Assembly (NCBI GenBank): GCA_030272155.1
Contig: CP126206.1
Coordinates: 1,426,001 to 1,490,000, forward strand
Direction: 5' to 3'
DNA from: Tetradesmus obliquus
Taxonomy: Eukaryota > Chlorophyta > Chlorophyceae > Sphaeropleales > Scenedesmaceae
DNA length: 64,000 bases
Under the pieces are notes generated by a model. It had not been told where the DNA came from, made no database searches, and saw only the letters and a list, made by a program, of their open reading frames with translations. A program made the translations under genes and the position numbers. Positions 1 through 11,965 of the stretch are shown here, piece by piece (the first letter of the stretch is position 1; the number at the start of each line of letters is the position of its first letter).

Positions 1-1640
1 ACAGCATGTTTGAGCACCAGCAGTCCTATCAACAACCAGCTGAGGCCGGGTTGTGCTTTTGATGCTTGAACTTTTGGCAAAGAATCAAAAGATTCAAGAT
101 GGTTGCCCAACATGCTCTGAGTTTTCTTTTAGACCTGGCTTGAATAATTGAATCTTTGAATCATGGCCAGGACAGAGCTGACACGTGAGGTCACAGAAGA
201 AGAAAAAGAGTTTTCAATCCATACAAACAAAGTTGAAATATTAAGTTTCAAAGATTCAAGAATTCTAAGAGTCATTTAAGACCGGTCTCCCCTTCGTTTG
301 CAGCTATCTGCAGGAAAATGGCTAAGAGTCAAGAAGATTCAAAGATTCAAGAGGGTTGACCAACATGCTCTGAGTTTGCTTTCAGATCCAGGACAGGGGT
401 ATCAGCCTGTTGAACCAGAGCCGGGTGAAACCTATTCACAAATGTATATCAGCATGCTGACACAAAATGCCCCTGTTGCATGTGCTGCTGCTACTGTCCG
501 CCTTGCAGCGACATCATGCTGGCCAATAGGGGAGCTGGCAAAGCCACCTGGTATCACCCCGCCAGCCTGACATCTCGGGGCTGCTACGCCAACGGGCGGC
601 ACCCATGCGCTGCATGCAGGCCGCCTCTGGCATGTTGGCTAGCTCCTGGCACATGAACACCAGCCGCCGCCAGGTGGAAGCCCTTTGCTGGCACTGGTCA
701 CTCACGGGCGTTGAGGGTGTCTCTGAGGAGAGCATCCCTCCCGTATCGGGTGTGGGCATGCCCGGAATGCTGCAGCAGTATCAGGACGCACAGGGCACAT
801 GCTTCTATATGGTGAATTGGGGCTGCAAGGTGAGATGCCATGCCACGTGTGTACTGACAGCAATCAGCTATCTGCAGGGCTGCATGAACATTGCCTACCA
901 GGAAGGGTGACAGTGGATTGCATAAGTCGACATCAACAACAGTCAAATCGCATGCTTGCTCAGATGGCATCCACCCAATGATGGGACTGGGTGCTGGGAC
1001 TGCTCCCTGGTCCCTTGTCCTGGTGGGCCAGCAGCAGAAGCAGCAGCAGACGTCTCATGTCAGCCAGCACGCAAGCAGCAGCATACGCTGCTGGCGGGCG
1101 CTCTGGCAGCTGTCACTGACCTTGCCATATGCTCACTATCTGTCGTCATGCCGGCCGACCCACCACTACCACCCCACTCAGCTGACACTTTTGTGCTGCA
1201 GGCCCCTGAGATCAAGAAGAGGAAGAAGTCTGGAGCCAGCAAGGGCAAGGTGAGTAACGTCAGCAAGTTAAATTTGCTGCTTCTTTCCTTCACACAGGCA
1301 TACATTTATGCAGCAAGTAGCCTGCCATATGCCACTGCTGACATACATATTGTATGCTTGTCCAGGCCATCGAGCTCACGCTCAGAACATTAGGCGGTGT
1401 TCCCAAGGGCGCATTGACTGGCTCAACTGAGGTAAGGCCCTGGTAGCATAGAACCCCACTCTGCTGTGTAGCTTTGCTCAGTCACAGACTGCGTTCGTTC
1501 ACTCATACCCCAACCACACCTCTCATCACAACCAACAAGGCATCACCTTGACCACATGCGTGTAGTGGCACCTACACCTTCATGCTGGGCTGCCACGTCA
1601 CCGCCTGCCGCTGCTGGCTGTGCAGCTGATGAGACAGTTG
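1..1640 (+). other. Unassigned stretch with exon-like segments
   Basis: No gene is recognised here. Plus-strand exon-like pieces are visible. One at about 486-656 has Cys pairs and an HPCAAC motif. Another, ending near 829, is followed by a GTGAGA donor and reads a Trp-rich peptide ending in NWGCK. A Lys-rich one lies at about 1203-1249 (PEIKKRKKSGASKGK) before GTGAGT. The last, at about 1364-1431 (AIELTLRTLGG), precedes GTAAGG. They could be exons of one gene running rightwards, but I cannot join them in phase or name a family. The first 300 bases are AT-richer and show nothing. Confidence 0.25.
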
Positions 1641-1647
1641 TGCCCAA

Positions 1648-2991
1648 CTACTGCCTGTGCTTCTGCTGCTGCAGAAGATCAGGCAGGTAATAATCATCGC
1701 TGGTGTCACTCAGGGTCCTGGCCTGCCTCCCTGGCCTGACAGCCACTTCAACTTCCTCCTGCTGAACAAACCTTGCTGGCAGGCAAGGCTGGCCCAATCG
1801 CTGCTTCTTGGTGCTGCTGTACTGAGCTGATGGAGAGACCGGGGGCTGCATGTTGACACCTGGCGCAGCTAAGGTTGGGGCCGGGGCTGTAACAGCACCG
1901 CCTACCCCTAGTGCTGCAGGCAGTCCCAGCCCAGCCACAGGCAGTGCTGCTGGCTGCCCAGCAATGCAATGAAGCAAACCCTGGATCTGTGCCAGTTGCT
2001 GCAAAGGCAAAGCCTGAACCGGCTGCCCTAGCAGCTGCTGCAGCAGTGAAGGTGGGTGTGATGCTGCAGGCTGCAGTAACTGAAGCAACATAGGAAGCTG
2101 CACTCCCAGCGGCTGTTGTGAGGGTTGCAGTAGCTGATGCATTGTCTGCAGCTGCCCCAGCGTACCACCCAGAGGTGTTGGCTGGCCCAGCAGTTGTTGC
2201 AACAGAGCTGGTTGACCTAAGGCAGCACCTGCAGGTGCCACTGCACTGCCCTGCAACTGCAGCAACTGATCCAGCAACGTCATGGGCTGCTGTTGTGCTG
2301 TTGCTGGCTGCAGGGACACAGCAGCTTCAGGAGCAGCTCTTAGGCCCTGCTGCTGCAGCTGTGTGGGTGCAGCATCCTCGCCCAGGTCATCGCTGTCAGC
2401 TGACTCATCAAGGCATAGCTGTTGAGCTGGTGCTGGCCTCCTTGGCCGCAGGCGTGTGCTGGTGGTGCCTGAGAACGTAACAGCCAGGTTTCACCCCTTA
2501 GGGCGGAGCATGCACAGACTCTTGCGTGTTTTTAGCATGGATGTTCAAACGTCACAAAACTCGACCTCCCCTCCCACTGATCCCTGGTTTTGCCCCGAAA
2601 TAGATACGCGAATCCTGCTTAGCCCACGGGTACTGCTGCTACGGCACACCCACCTGTTGTATGACGTGGCATCATAACAGTCATCCTGCCGCTTGCAGCA
2701 AGCGTCCAGCGCATCAATTGGTGTGCCACTGCCATAGCGAGGCCCACACCAGTTGCCGTACACAGGCATGCGCCCGACCGTGCTTTGAGCTCGTTGCCGC
2801 AGCAGCCTAGAATGGTGCGGCTGCAGCCCTTGATGGTGGTCCCAGCCAGGTGCTGCTGCTGCTGCTGCTGTTTGTGCTGCTGCTATCGGTGCTGCTGCTG
2901 CTGCTGCTGCTATCGGTGCTGCTGCTGCTGCTGCTGCTGCCATGCAGCAGAGCTGCACAAGCGCCTGTAGCTTAAGAGGTGCGATACGCAT
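1648..2991 (-). CDS. Secreted phospholipase A2-like protein, catalytic His replaced, Q/L-rich tail
   Basis: Two exons join in phase: 2991-2654 (ATG start, donor GTGGGT) and 2458-1648 (acceptor CACCAG), giving 382 residues. Exon 1 carries an Ala-rich N-terminal segment, then a PLA2 core. The calcium-loop-like YGNWCGPRYGSGTP is followed by DALDACCKRQDDCYD. The PLA2 active-site signature is CCxxHDxC; here the His codon position is CAG (Gln), although the following Asp and the Cys residues remain. Exon 2 encodes an acidic stretch and a long Leu/Gln/Pro-rich low-complexity tail ending PDLLQQQKHRQ. PLA2 enzymes hydrolyse the sn-2 ester of phospholipids, but without His this protein is probably not a normal esterase. 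The joining of the tail to the PLA2 exon is inferred from splice sites and phase only. Confidence 0.7.
2830..2940. repeat. Interrupted (CTG)n tract inside PLA2-like exon 1
   Basis: Two or three CTG runs separated by CTATCGGTG. On the coding (minus) strand they encode poly-Ala with API and AQT interruptions. Confidence 0.9.
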
Positions 2992-3484
2992 TGGACTTAA
3001 TATTCTGCGAGAGGCGTCGTCTCCGATCTAGGTGCTATCCTAGCTATCGCTGTCAACAGTTGACGCGGACCATGCTGGCACCGCCGTTTGATACTGCGAT
3101 TGCAGTTAATTGATGCAAACGCTGAGCCTACTGATTTAATATCATTTCAAGTGCTTTAACCTGTCATCAAAGCACCCCAGACACGCGTATGGCAGAAGCA
3201 TCACTTTTGCGCGGGAGTATTCACGCGCACCGCAGCAGGAGCAGCAACGAAAGGCAAGTTACACGTCAGCCGGTTCAGTCGTATTTTGGATTTTTTAATG
3301 AATGGCAGAGAAGGCCCGCATGTGCACAAGCTGATGTTGTCATTTGAGCCCCGTGTAGCTATGGCACCTGCTATCACCACCATCTCATCCACACCAGCAC
3401 ACCATCATCCAGCCCAAAGACCCAGGTCATCATCATCAACATCAGTTTACCGATTAAGCCATAGCAATAACGCCACCTGCGACC
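2992..3484. other. Intergenic, no gene seen
   Basis: Spacer between the PLA2-like gene and the dioxygenase gene. No ORF with protein-like composition was found. It probably holds the promoter or 5' region of the PLA2-like gene and the 3' UTR of the dioxygenase. Confidence 0.5.
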
Positions 3485-3551
3485 CAGGTTGACTGCTGCA
3501 GCTCAGGTTGACTGCTGCAGTTCAGGTTGACTGCTGCAGCTCAGGTTGACT
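3485..3551. repeat. 19-bp tandem repeat, about 3.5 copies
   Basis: The unit CAGGTTGACTGCTGCAGCT is repeated with one C/T change. It overlaps the stop of the dioxygenase gene, so the last codons and the 3' UTR start within it. Confidence 0.95.
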
Positions 3552-3648
3552 TCCCCTCATCCGCAAGGCGCCCAAACCCTACCGCAGACACAGCAGCCCC
3601 CATGCACTCTCCATCCCACACGACATGCCCCACAGCATCCTCACCCCC

Positions 3649-3680
<32 letters not shown>

Positions 3681-3846
3681 CTGCGCCTGCAACCACCATC
3701 AGGGGTATAAGGTGCTCCTCTCTTGGGTGCGCTGCCCTGGCCCCTGGTGCTGCTGCCCACTTGGAAAGCAGCTGCCGGCGCTGAGCTGGCGGCTGCACAA
3801 CTGCATCCAGCAGCCAGGTGTTGAAGTCCTGCATAGGTACAGGCGG

Positions 3847-3882
<36 letters not shown>

Positions 3883-5011
3883 TAGCGACAGTCAGTGTCA
3901 GTGGTGATGGCAGACTAGCCAGCACAACAGCACAACTGCATCCAGCAGCCAGGTGTTGAAGTCCTGTAAAGGAAAATGGGCAGCAGCAGCAGCACCAGCG
4001 CCATGCAGTGTCAGTGGAAATGGTGTCACGGCCAGCACAACAACAGCTGCAGCGGCTGAGCTGGCCGCTGTGTGCGTGCATCCAGCAGCCAAATGTTGCT
4101 TTCCTGCAAGGTGGGCAGTGGTGCCCGCAGCAGCAGCAGCAGCAGCAGCAGGAGCGGCAGATTGAGTTAGACAGCAGCTGCCGAAGCTGCGCTGGCGGCT
4201 GCACAATTGTTGCAACCGCATCCAGCAGCCAGGTGTTGAAGTCCTGCAAGAAGAATGCAGTAACAGCAGCAGCAGCAGTGCCAGCAGAAGGAGGGTCAGT
4301 GTATGGTGTACGGGGCAGTGCGACAGCAGCTGCCGGCGCTACGCTGGCCGCTGCGTGCATGCGTCCAGCAGCCAGGTGTTGATGTCCTGCAAGGAAAGAG
4401 CCGGCAGCAGTGGCAGCAGCAGCAGTAACAGCGGCAGCAGATTCAATGTAAGTGGCACAAGGCATGGGGCAACTGTGACCTGTCCTGACTGGGCTTTGTG
4501 GCCAGCCCTATGCCCCTCCCTAGTATCGACATGCTGTGGAAGGACATGCATGAGCATGGCCTTGTAATAACATATGTAACAACATTCAAACCTCACCTGT
4601 CCAGGCAACTTTGACCTGTCTTGACCAGGCTTTGGGGCCTGCCCCTGCCCCTGCCAAGCGTGACATACTGTGGAAGGACATGCTGCAGCCAGGCAATGTA
4701 ACAACTTTTGTAACAGCATTCAAACCTCACCTGTCCGGGCAACTTTGACCGATCTTGACCGGGAATTGGAGCTTGCCCCATGCCCCTGCCCAGTGTTGAC
4801 ATGCTGTGGAAGGTCATGCCTGAGCCCAGCAGCAGCACGCCTTGGGAGCGCAGCGGCGCCAGCGCCTCACCCATTGCGTAGTGCTCCTGTCATTCAAAGA
4901 AGTTTGCAAAAGCAACAGCAGCAGCATCAGCAGCAGTGGGACAAGGAGTAAGAGGGTCCAGCGCCGCATCACATAGTGCTGCTGCGACTTCAATGTGAAA
5001 GAAGTTTGCAG

Positions 5012-5052
<41 letters not shown>

Positions 5053-6994
5053 CCAGCAGCAGTGGGAAAGGAGTAAGAGGGGCCAGCGCCTCACCCATTA
5101 CAAGTGCGCTTGCGTGCAAAGAACCATTTGCGGAAGCAGCAACAGCGGCAGCAGCAGCAGTAGCAGCAGCAGCAGCACGCCTTGGGAGCACAGAGGCGCC
5201 AGCGACTCAACCATCGCATAGTGCTCCTGCCAAACAACACTTGCAGCAGCTGCTGTTAGAACACCAGACTTGAGATAAGTTCAGAGGTGCCAGCGCCTCA
5301 CCCATTGCGTAGTGCTCCTGCAAGATGCAAGTTGCAGTTGCAGCAGCAGCAGGAGCAGCAGGAGCCGCAGCAACAAATCAGGCCAGTGCTTCCAGGTGCT
5401 GCGACTGCTTCTCATGCGACTGCTGCTGTGCATGTCGCCATGGCCGGACACACAAGCAGCGACGCAACATCACTTAAACCATCAGCATCCGATATGCAGT
5501 ATGGTTGTGACGCTGTTACAAAACAAAGCCCTCACGCACCTCAGGGTCCAGGCTGCGTTTCAGTGACAGCTGAACCACGGGGATGTCGGCATCTGGGTAC
5601 ATGCTTCAGCAGCAGCAGCAGCAAGCCAGGCCAGTGCTGCTGCTTCAGCAACTGCTGCTGCCCAAGTCATACCCACCCAGGAATGCACACTGCAAGCCGA
5701 CGGTGCTACATGAAACAGCACAACATATTCAACACATTCAACACATTCAGCAGTGCGTAATCAGCAAGACATTAACACACCTCAGGGTCCAGGCTGTGCT
5801 TCAGTGACAGCTGAACCCCAGGGATGTCGGCCCCAGGGTACATCAGCTTCAGCCGCAGCAGCAGACAAGCCAGTGCTGCTGCAACTGCTGGTGCACAACA
5901 AAACAAAGCATGCCAGGGCTGTACGCAGCCAGTCAATGCTGCCGGAACAACAACAAACAATGAATATCACCACGCTTAAAGTGACTCATCAAACGCTGGC
6001 TTACCTCAGGGTCCAGGTTGTGTTTCAGTGACAGCTGCACCACGGGGATGTCTCATCAGGGTACATCAGCTTCAGCGCAGCAGCAGCACGACAAGCCAGT
6101 GCTGCTGCAACTGCTGCTGCACAACAAAGCATGCCCAGGGCTGTCCGCAGCCAGTCAATGCTGCCAGAACAGCAACAAACAAAAAATATCACCACGTACA
6201 ATTGACACATCAAACGCTGGCTTACCTCAGGGTCCAGGCTGTGTTTCAGTGACAGCTGAACCACAGGGATGTCTCATCAGGGTACATCAGCTTCAGCGCA
6301 GCAGCAGCACGACAAGCCAGTGCTGCTGCAACTGCTGCTGCACAACAAAGCATGCCCAGGGCTGTGCGCAGCCAGTCAATGCTGCCAGAACAGCAATAAA
6401 CAAAGAACATCACCACGTAGAATTGACACATCAAACGCTGGCTTACCTCAGGGTCCAGGCTGTGTTTTAATGACAGTTGAACCACAGGGATGTCAGCATC
6501 AGGGTACATCAGCTTCAGGGGGATGAAGGCGCCGTGGTCTAGCGCCCTGTCAGGGTTGAGGGAGGCCTTGAACCCCGCACCCCTGCAAGGTTTAGCGGGG
6601 AATATGGCTCGCATACAGAGATACAGAGAGCGCCACACCAATCTGGTCACGCGCCCTGTCAAGCTTCAGCAAGGCCTTGAACCCAACACACACAGTGCTT
6701 CACAGGGCAGTGCTTAGAGGCAGTCATCCAGGTTGCGCTGGTGCTGCTGCTGCTGCTCTGAAAGCAGCGAAAGCGCCCCACTCACTTCAGCAGCTCTGCC
6801 GCCTGCTGTGCCAGCTGGGGGTCACCCGGGGCTGGGTACTGCAGGCTGGCTGGTACACCGGTGTGCTGCTGCCGCATCTGCTGTGAAAGAATTACAGTGC
6901 CTGCGCCACTCACCTGAGTAGTTCTGCCGCCTGCTGCGCCAGCTGGGGGTCACCCGGGGCTGGGTACTGCAGGCTGTACGTCTCAGGCGGGAAG

Positions 6995-7041
<47 letters not shown>

Positions 7042-7458
7042 CAAGGTTGTTTTCAATGCTAAATGTTGGCTGTGTCTCTGTACAAGCTGTAAACGCTTCG
7101 AATAGATGCCTTCCAAACTTAGCTCTCCATAACTCAAGTGGGAAAATCTGACGACACACTTTACGCCCCGTACTGCATAGGCTGCACTGCGCAGTGCCCT
7201 TGCCATGCTGGCAGTTCAATGAGGATATGGCTGTCGCTGCTCACCGTAATAATCGTACAGCAGGCCTGGGTTGGTGGATGACGTCAGCTGAGGGTGCTCC
7301 TCCTGGCAGCAGCAGCAGCAGCGGCAGCGGAGGCAGCAGCTGAGACTGTAGAAAAGCATTATAGGGTGTGGTTGCAGCACGCGATGGCAGCTGGCACCTA
7401 ACCAGGCGAGTGTCAAGACATAGCATCAAAACATGCATACACACAAGCTGCTGCTGGC

Positions 7459-7518
<60 letters not shown>

Positions 7519-7706
7519 GCTGCCGCTGCCGCTGCTGCTGCAACAGCACGCACCTCCCAATGTGCCGACACCAGCAGGATGCCTTTCGGCTTCTGCGGTA
7601 CATGCCTTGCTGCTTTTGACAGGAAGCCCACCATTGAGGTGTGGCAGGGGTAGTTTAGAATTGGCAGGGGGCCGCCGCCATGAGGGATGAACAGCGTGGG
7701 CAGCAT
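3541..7706 (-). CDS. LigB-family 4,5-DOPA extradiol dioxygenase-like protein
   Basis: Six exons join in phase on the minus strand: 7706-7554, 7302-7245, 6995-6914, 6582-6447, 4886-4731 and 3828-3541, giving 290 residues, the usual size of this family. Conserved motifs appear in order: [92 protein letters not shown] and [14 protein letters not shown]. The His residues of HGGG, SAHW, DHG and HPREEH are the expected metal and catalytic positions. The family uses a non-haem metal ion and cleaves catechol rings; plant and fungal members act on DOPA, but the substrate here is unknown. The start at 7706 is the Met directly before the first motif; an N-terminal extension with a poly-Ser run is open upstream to about 7859. 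A poly-Ser insert lies near the C-terminus (GAA-Ser10-GGEDAVGHV). Most introns are packed with partial copies of these exons. Confidence 0.9.
3919..4390 (-). repeat. Four partial copies of dioxygenase exon 6 5' end
   Basis: Copies near 3919-3967, 4045-4112, 4174-4250 and 4320-4392 repeat the acceptor and the segment reading DFNTWLLDA plus PPAQxRQLL. Spacing is about 130-145 bp, each followed by CAG/CTG-rich sequence. The copy near 4070-4110 is the most diverged (FGCWMHA). They lie inside the intron before exon 6. Confidence 0.9.
4470..4690 (-). repeat. Two extra copies of dioxygenase exon 5 3' end with donor
   Basis: Segments at about 4612-4690 and 4475-4550 repeat the exon 5 end ([11 protein letters not shown] then GTGAGG) with the beginning of its intron (TTTGAATG, ATAACA). 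The copy near 4612 retains the donor. Confidence 0.85.
4951..5325 (-). repeat. Four extra copies of dioxygenase exon 5 5' end
   Basis: Copies near 4953-4990, 5078-5115, 5178-5235 and 5283-5325 repeat the exon 5 start (acceptor, [11 protein letters not shown]). They are separated by (CAG)n or (CTG)n. Reading frames vary between copies. Confidence 0.85.
5530..6330 (-). repeat. Four extra copies of dioxygenase exon 4 3' end
   Basis: Copies near 5532-5610, 5772-5850, 5996-6090 and 6212-6310 repeat [20 protein letters not shown] and LDPE up to the donor, about 205-240 bp apart. The copy at about 5772-5850 stays in frame ([20 protein letters not shown]). The two nearest exon 4 have lost bases and shift frame after LKLMYPDE. 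Confidence 0.9.
6775..6850 (-). repeat. Partial copy of dioxygenase exon 3 3' end
   Basis: Repeats the exon 3 part encoding [18 protein letters not shown] and the downstream junction. It lies between exons 3 and 4, about 135 bp downstream of the original. Confidence 0.85.
7447..7547. repeat. Long (CTG)n tract in dioxygenase intron 1
   Basis: Around 25 CTG/CCG triplets, the longest in the window. On the coding strand it is (CAG)n starting just after the exon 1 donor, while the same intron ends in CTG repeats at its acceptor (about 7303-7320). Confidence 0.95.
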
Positions 7707-7859
7707 GCTGCTGCTGCTGCTGCTGCTTTCAAGCTTGCTGCTGCTGTCTATATTGCTGCTGCAGGTCTCCTGAGAGGTCTCTGCTGCACCGTGGGTTGAT
7801 GCTGGTATTGATAGAGGTTTGTTTGATGCGTGATTCACGCAGGAAAGCGAGGCAGGCAA

Positions 7860-8866
7860 TGTATTGGAGAGGCAGTTGAGGTGTCACAGCCGTTTCAAGT
7901 ATGCAAAGGGAGCAGTACTATTGTACTGAGAGTTCGGCTGCGTTGTCTAACACGAGCATATGCAGGATGTAATGATCAACTGTTGCTTTGCACACTATGT
8001 TTACTGCAGCCTGGCATGCGCGCTGTGATAAAGCATCATTATGCTAAGCAGTGGCATGCCGTGACCAGCACCGGCATAATCCCGCTCGTCCGACACTCCT
8101 TGGAACGCACCTGCAGAGGAGGACGACAACGTAGCTAGGACAATACATAAAGTGATCGTATGTGCGTTTGTTTTGATGGCCCTAGGACGGCGATACCCGG
8201 GTAGCTGTGAGGAGACGATCATTGTCTGCTATTAGCACTGCCTGGGCGCTTGGCAGCAGACATATGCACTAGACGTCGAGGAAAAACGCAGCCAAGCGCA
8301 GGAAAAGCAGGCAGGCTGATGGTTGGTGCTACAGACTGCTTGTGCTTGTGACAGGTGTGTTACCTCTGGACTGCCGCTGTTCAAGCAGTTGCCAGCTCTC
8401 GCGCAGTCTTTGCTATCACAGACAGCTTGTACATATGTTGAGTCAGACAAAAACCAAACTGACAGCAATTAGCGACTTGATTCATAGTTCACAAGAAATG
8501 CTGAAGCTGCCACTGGGTTCACCATTCAGAATCCTCCAGTGAACCGTTGGGTGATGCGCCTTTGCATATGCTTTTCACCCTGCTGCAGATGCAGTCTCAA
8601 CAGCAAGACAGGCACATTCGAACCCAATGGCTTCTAATTATTACTGCTCAAAGCAAGGCAAGGCGTGACAGCTTCGATGAAAGCAGCACGTCATCACTCT
8701 TCCATGTCACTCTGACAGGTTGACACGCCCCTGCCCGATCCTTCCTGGCACCACCTGCCCACAGCCAGCAGCTGCCAGCGGCCACGGCTACTGCCTACAT
8801 ATGTATGTGTAATCCATTTACTTTTGTTTCTGTCACGATCGAAGGCCACTGCCAGCTGCTCCAAGG
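7860..8866. other. Intergenic, no gene seen
   Basis: Spacer between two divergently oriented genes, the dioxygenase on the minus strand and the YjbQ-like gene on the plus strand. Reading frames here are short and have no recognisable motif. It probably contains both promoters. Confidence 0.4.
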
Positions 8867-8969
8867 ATGCAGTCGCTTGCGCGTGCCAGGACAACCCCAG
8901 CTGCTGCTGCCTTGCGGCATAGAGGCACGCAACGCTGCCAACGTAATCTGCTACACGTTTTGACGCAAG
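8867..8969 (+). CDS. Possible first exon with organelle-targeting sequence (YjbQ-like gene)
   Basis: An ATG opens a 34-codon reading frame rich in Arg, Ala, Thr and Gln with few acidic residues (MQSLARARTTPAAAALRHRG), followed at once by a GTAAGA donor. Such a composition fits a chloroplast or mitochondrial transit peptide. Linking it to the YjbQ-like exons at 10171 is an inference: the phases differ (1 here, 2 expected there), so at least one more exon would be needed in 9.0-10.1 kb. Confidence 0.35.
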
Positions 8970-10170
8970 GTAAGATTTCACAGCAACGAAACGTACGTAG
9001 GCATGTGCACTGCCAGCAGCGCCCTGCTTCGTGCTGCTGCTGCTGCTGCTGCTGCTTGCTGCTGCACCTGGTAACCACTCTGATTTGTGTCAAGCCCCCG
9101 ATGCTGCTGTTGCAGCTGTGTTGCTGTTGTGTTGTGTCACAGCAGTGCACTCAAGCGGCACCTGTACTGCCCAAGGCAGCACGGCAGGTGCTGCTCTGTG
9201 TTGCCTAGTTGTGCATGCAGCTTGGTATGTGCTGCTTCACAACAGCAGCAGCAGCAGCAGCCGCAGGCTTGTGCTGTGAACAGAACAGAGCAGCAGAGGA
9301 TGCCAAACGTTCTCAAGCCAGCAGCAGCAGTAGTTGCCAGTGCAGCAGCATTGAACCCTACACTTCCAAGCGTAGCTTACGCACTGCTGCACTGCTGTAT
9401 GCTGCTGCTTTTACATTGCTGCTGCTGCTACTGCTGCATCTTGGCCACTGCTGGATCCGTGCTGCCAGCAGCAGCATCGCAGCAAGCAGCAGCGACTGAA
9501 GCCCCTGCACAGACACACTGGTGAGGCGCGCCACACAACATAATGAAAACAGCAGCAAGCAGCAGCAACACACACAGAACATAGCATCGCACCAGCAGCA
9601 GCAGCAGCAACAGCAGCAGCACGCAGCAGCAGCATTGCACAGCGTGCCTCCTTCCTCCAGCAGCGGCAGTGTGCAGCTACCTCCTTGTGCTGCTGGCGCT
9701 TTGCTGGACCTGCTGCAGAACATCATCACAATATATCATCGACGCGCGGGTTGGCTGCCCACCTGTCTCACTTTGTAATGTAACACATGACAGAGCGTGA
9801 ACTCGGCATGGCATGCTTTTCAAAGCAATTGCTTGGCTTGAAACTATACCTCTGCATCAGTAGAGGCCTTATGCGGCGAGATGGTCTCTTAAACAGCCGC
9901 AACAGGCAGCAACTAAGCATTGGTAACGAATCTACGAAGTCTTGATCACTCCGGGCACAGGCAAATAAGCCTGCGTAGCTGACCTTGGTCGCCCCTTTGC
10001 AGCCTTGTTCAAGGCTTAGTTGGCGGGAGGGCCTTGGTAGGCACCCTGGCGGGGGTTCGTAACTAAGAGCGAAGTGTGTTACTAAGCCTACGAAGCCTAC
10101 TAAGCATCTGTCAACTAAGCCCGGCTCGGCCTAGTGAATCCTGCTGCTGCTGCTGCTGCTGCTGCCGCAG
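8970..10170. other. CAG/CTG-rich interval, probable intron
   Basis: Holds many short CAG, CTG and CA-rich runs (for example 9031-9066, 9242-9262 and 9590-9635) and no recognisable domain. It ends in a (CTG)n tract leading into the acceptor at 10170. Confidence 0.4.
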
Positions 10171-10530
10171 GTTCCAGAATACCATCACGCTCCCGATCCA
10201 CAAGCGCGGTTGCCATGTGGTGACGCGCAAGCTGCTGGCAGAACTGCCGGAGCTAGGAGAATACGAAGTGGGGCTCGCAAACCTGTTCAGTGAGTAGAAG
10301 TGTTTTGTGTGATTGTTGAAGCAGCAACAGCAGCAGCAGCAGCAGCAATAGAGCTAGAAGTGTTCAAAGTTGGCACGGTCATCCCGTTCAGCAAGGTTGA
10401 ATGTAGCAGCAGCAGTGGTGACAGTGCGTCCACGTGGTCACTCGCAAGCTGCTGGCAGAGCTGCCGGAGCTAGGCGAATTTGAAGTGGGGCTGGCGAACC
10501 TGTTCAGTGAGTCCATATCTGTTCAAAGCT

Positions 10531-10562
<32 letters not shown>

Positions 10563-10615
10563 GACAGGGCGGGAGTTGCCAACCTGTTCAGCAAGTCTGT
10601 CATTTAACATGTAAC

Positions 10616-10653
<38 letters not shown>

Positions 10654-11911
10654 TGTTGCGGCGGCAGTCGTTGCGGATATGTCGCTGCAGTGAACCTTGA
10701 CACCTGTCCCTGCCACATGTGCATGAAATGCCTCATGGGTCACAAAGCCGGGGTGAATGCCATGCGCTGTTGTCTGCTGCGAAAGTCTGACCGTGCCTGC
10801 CGCTGAACCCTGCAGTCCTGCACACCAGCGCCAGCCTCACCATCAACGAAAACGCCAGCCCCGATGTGCCCCTAGACCTCAACGTGAGCCGCCGATGTTT
10901 TGATGCATATGTATCTTCATGTTTTGCCAATATATCTTCATGTTTTGTTTGTTATATTGGAATCAAATAGGCGTCACTAGAACTACTTGGATGATTGCAC
11001 TTAGCGCCAGCCCTGACGTGCCCCTGGACCTCAACGTGATTGCTTGAGGCGGTGACAACTCGATGCGTTCCATAACAAGGTTAAGCGTCCAGGTGCTTCG
11101 CATTTGCTGTGAAAGGGACTTGTGGCGATCTCACTAGTGATGGAGGCAGTGCCTTCGACTCCAGGGGCTTGGGTTCACCTGATTGTTGCTGTGTTGTCAG
11201 CTAGTGGGATTACGCCCCACCCCTGGTCGCCGAGCCATCAAACTGTGTGCAGGCTAATTGAAGTGTGGCCGTTGTCACTGACATGTTGCTAACACACTGC
11301 TGCCTGCAGGACGCCCTGGACAAGCTGGCACCTGAGGGCAACCACTATCGGCACCTAGACGAGGGGCTCGATGACATGCCAGCACACGTCAAGGTATGTA
11401 ACTTGTTCATAAACTGTCACTTTGGTGTTACTAGCACGCTGCATCTGGTCAGGGGCTGCTGCTGCTGCTGTTGTTTGTCGCTGCTGGTGCTTCAGCTGTT
11501 GTTCTTTGGTGCTTCTCTCCTCAGTACGGGTTTGCATTGGTCGTCAGCACCGTATCTGCAAAAGCCGTTGCTGTCTCCACTAAATAATGACTGCTGCTGC
11601 TGCTGCTGGTGCTGCTGTTGCCACTTGCAGAGCTCCCTGATGGGCCCCTCCCTGACCATCCCTATCGCCAAGGGCCGCTTTGCGCTGGGCACATGGCAGG
11701 GTATCTACCTGAATGAACACAGGTGCGGTCGACAACAGGGGTTGACCAAGTTTGACCAGGTTTGACTCTGATCGTGCAAATTTGAACTACTGTTTGTGCT
11801 CTGTCGCGAGGCTCCTGCATGGGGGAGCATCCACCTGAAGCAGCACCGTTGCACAGCTGTTTGGCCAGGTGTTTGCATGCGTTCTGTCAACACTGCTGCC
11901 TTGTCAGCTGC

Positions 11912-11965
<54 letters not shown>

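Noticed and set aside
3900-6400. CRISPR-like array of spaced repeats
   Set aside because: The regularly spaced repeats are partial exons of a eukaryotic gene with splice sites, and the intervening sequence is CAG/CTG-rich rather than unique spacers.
7413-7859. Poly-Ala, poly-Leu, poly-Gln or poly-Cys ORFs over trinucleotide tracts as separate genes
   Set aside because: CAG/CTG runs are open in all six frames. Only frames with domain motifs and in-phase splice sites were kept.
8605-8640. tRNA-like TTCGAA box
   Set aside because: No flanking arms or anticodon stem can be folded from the surrounding sequence; no tRNA or rRNA gene was found in the window.
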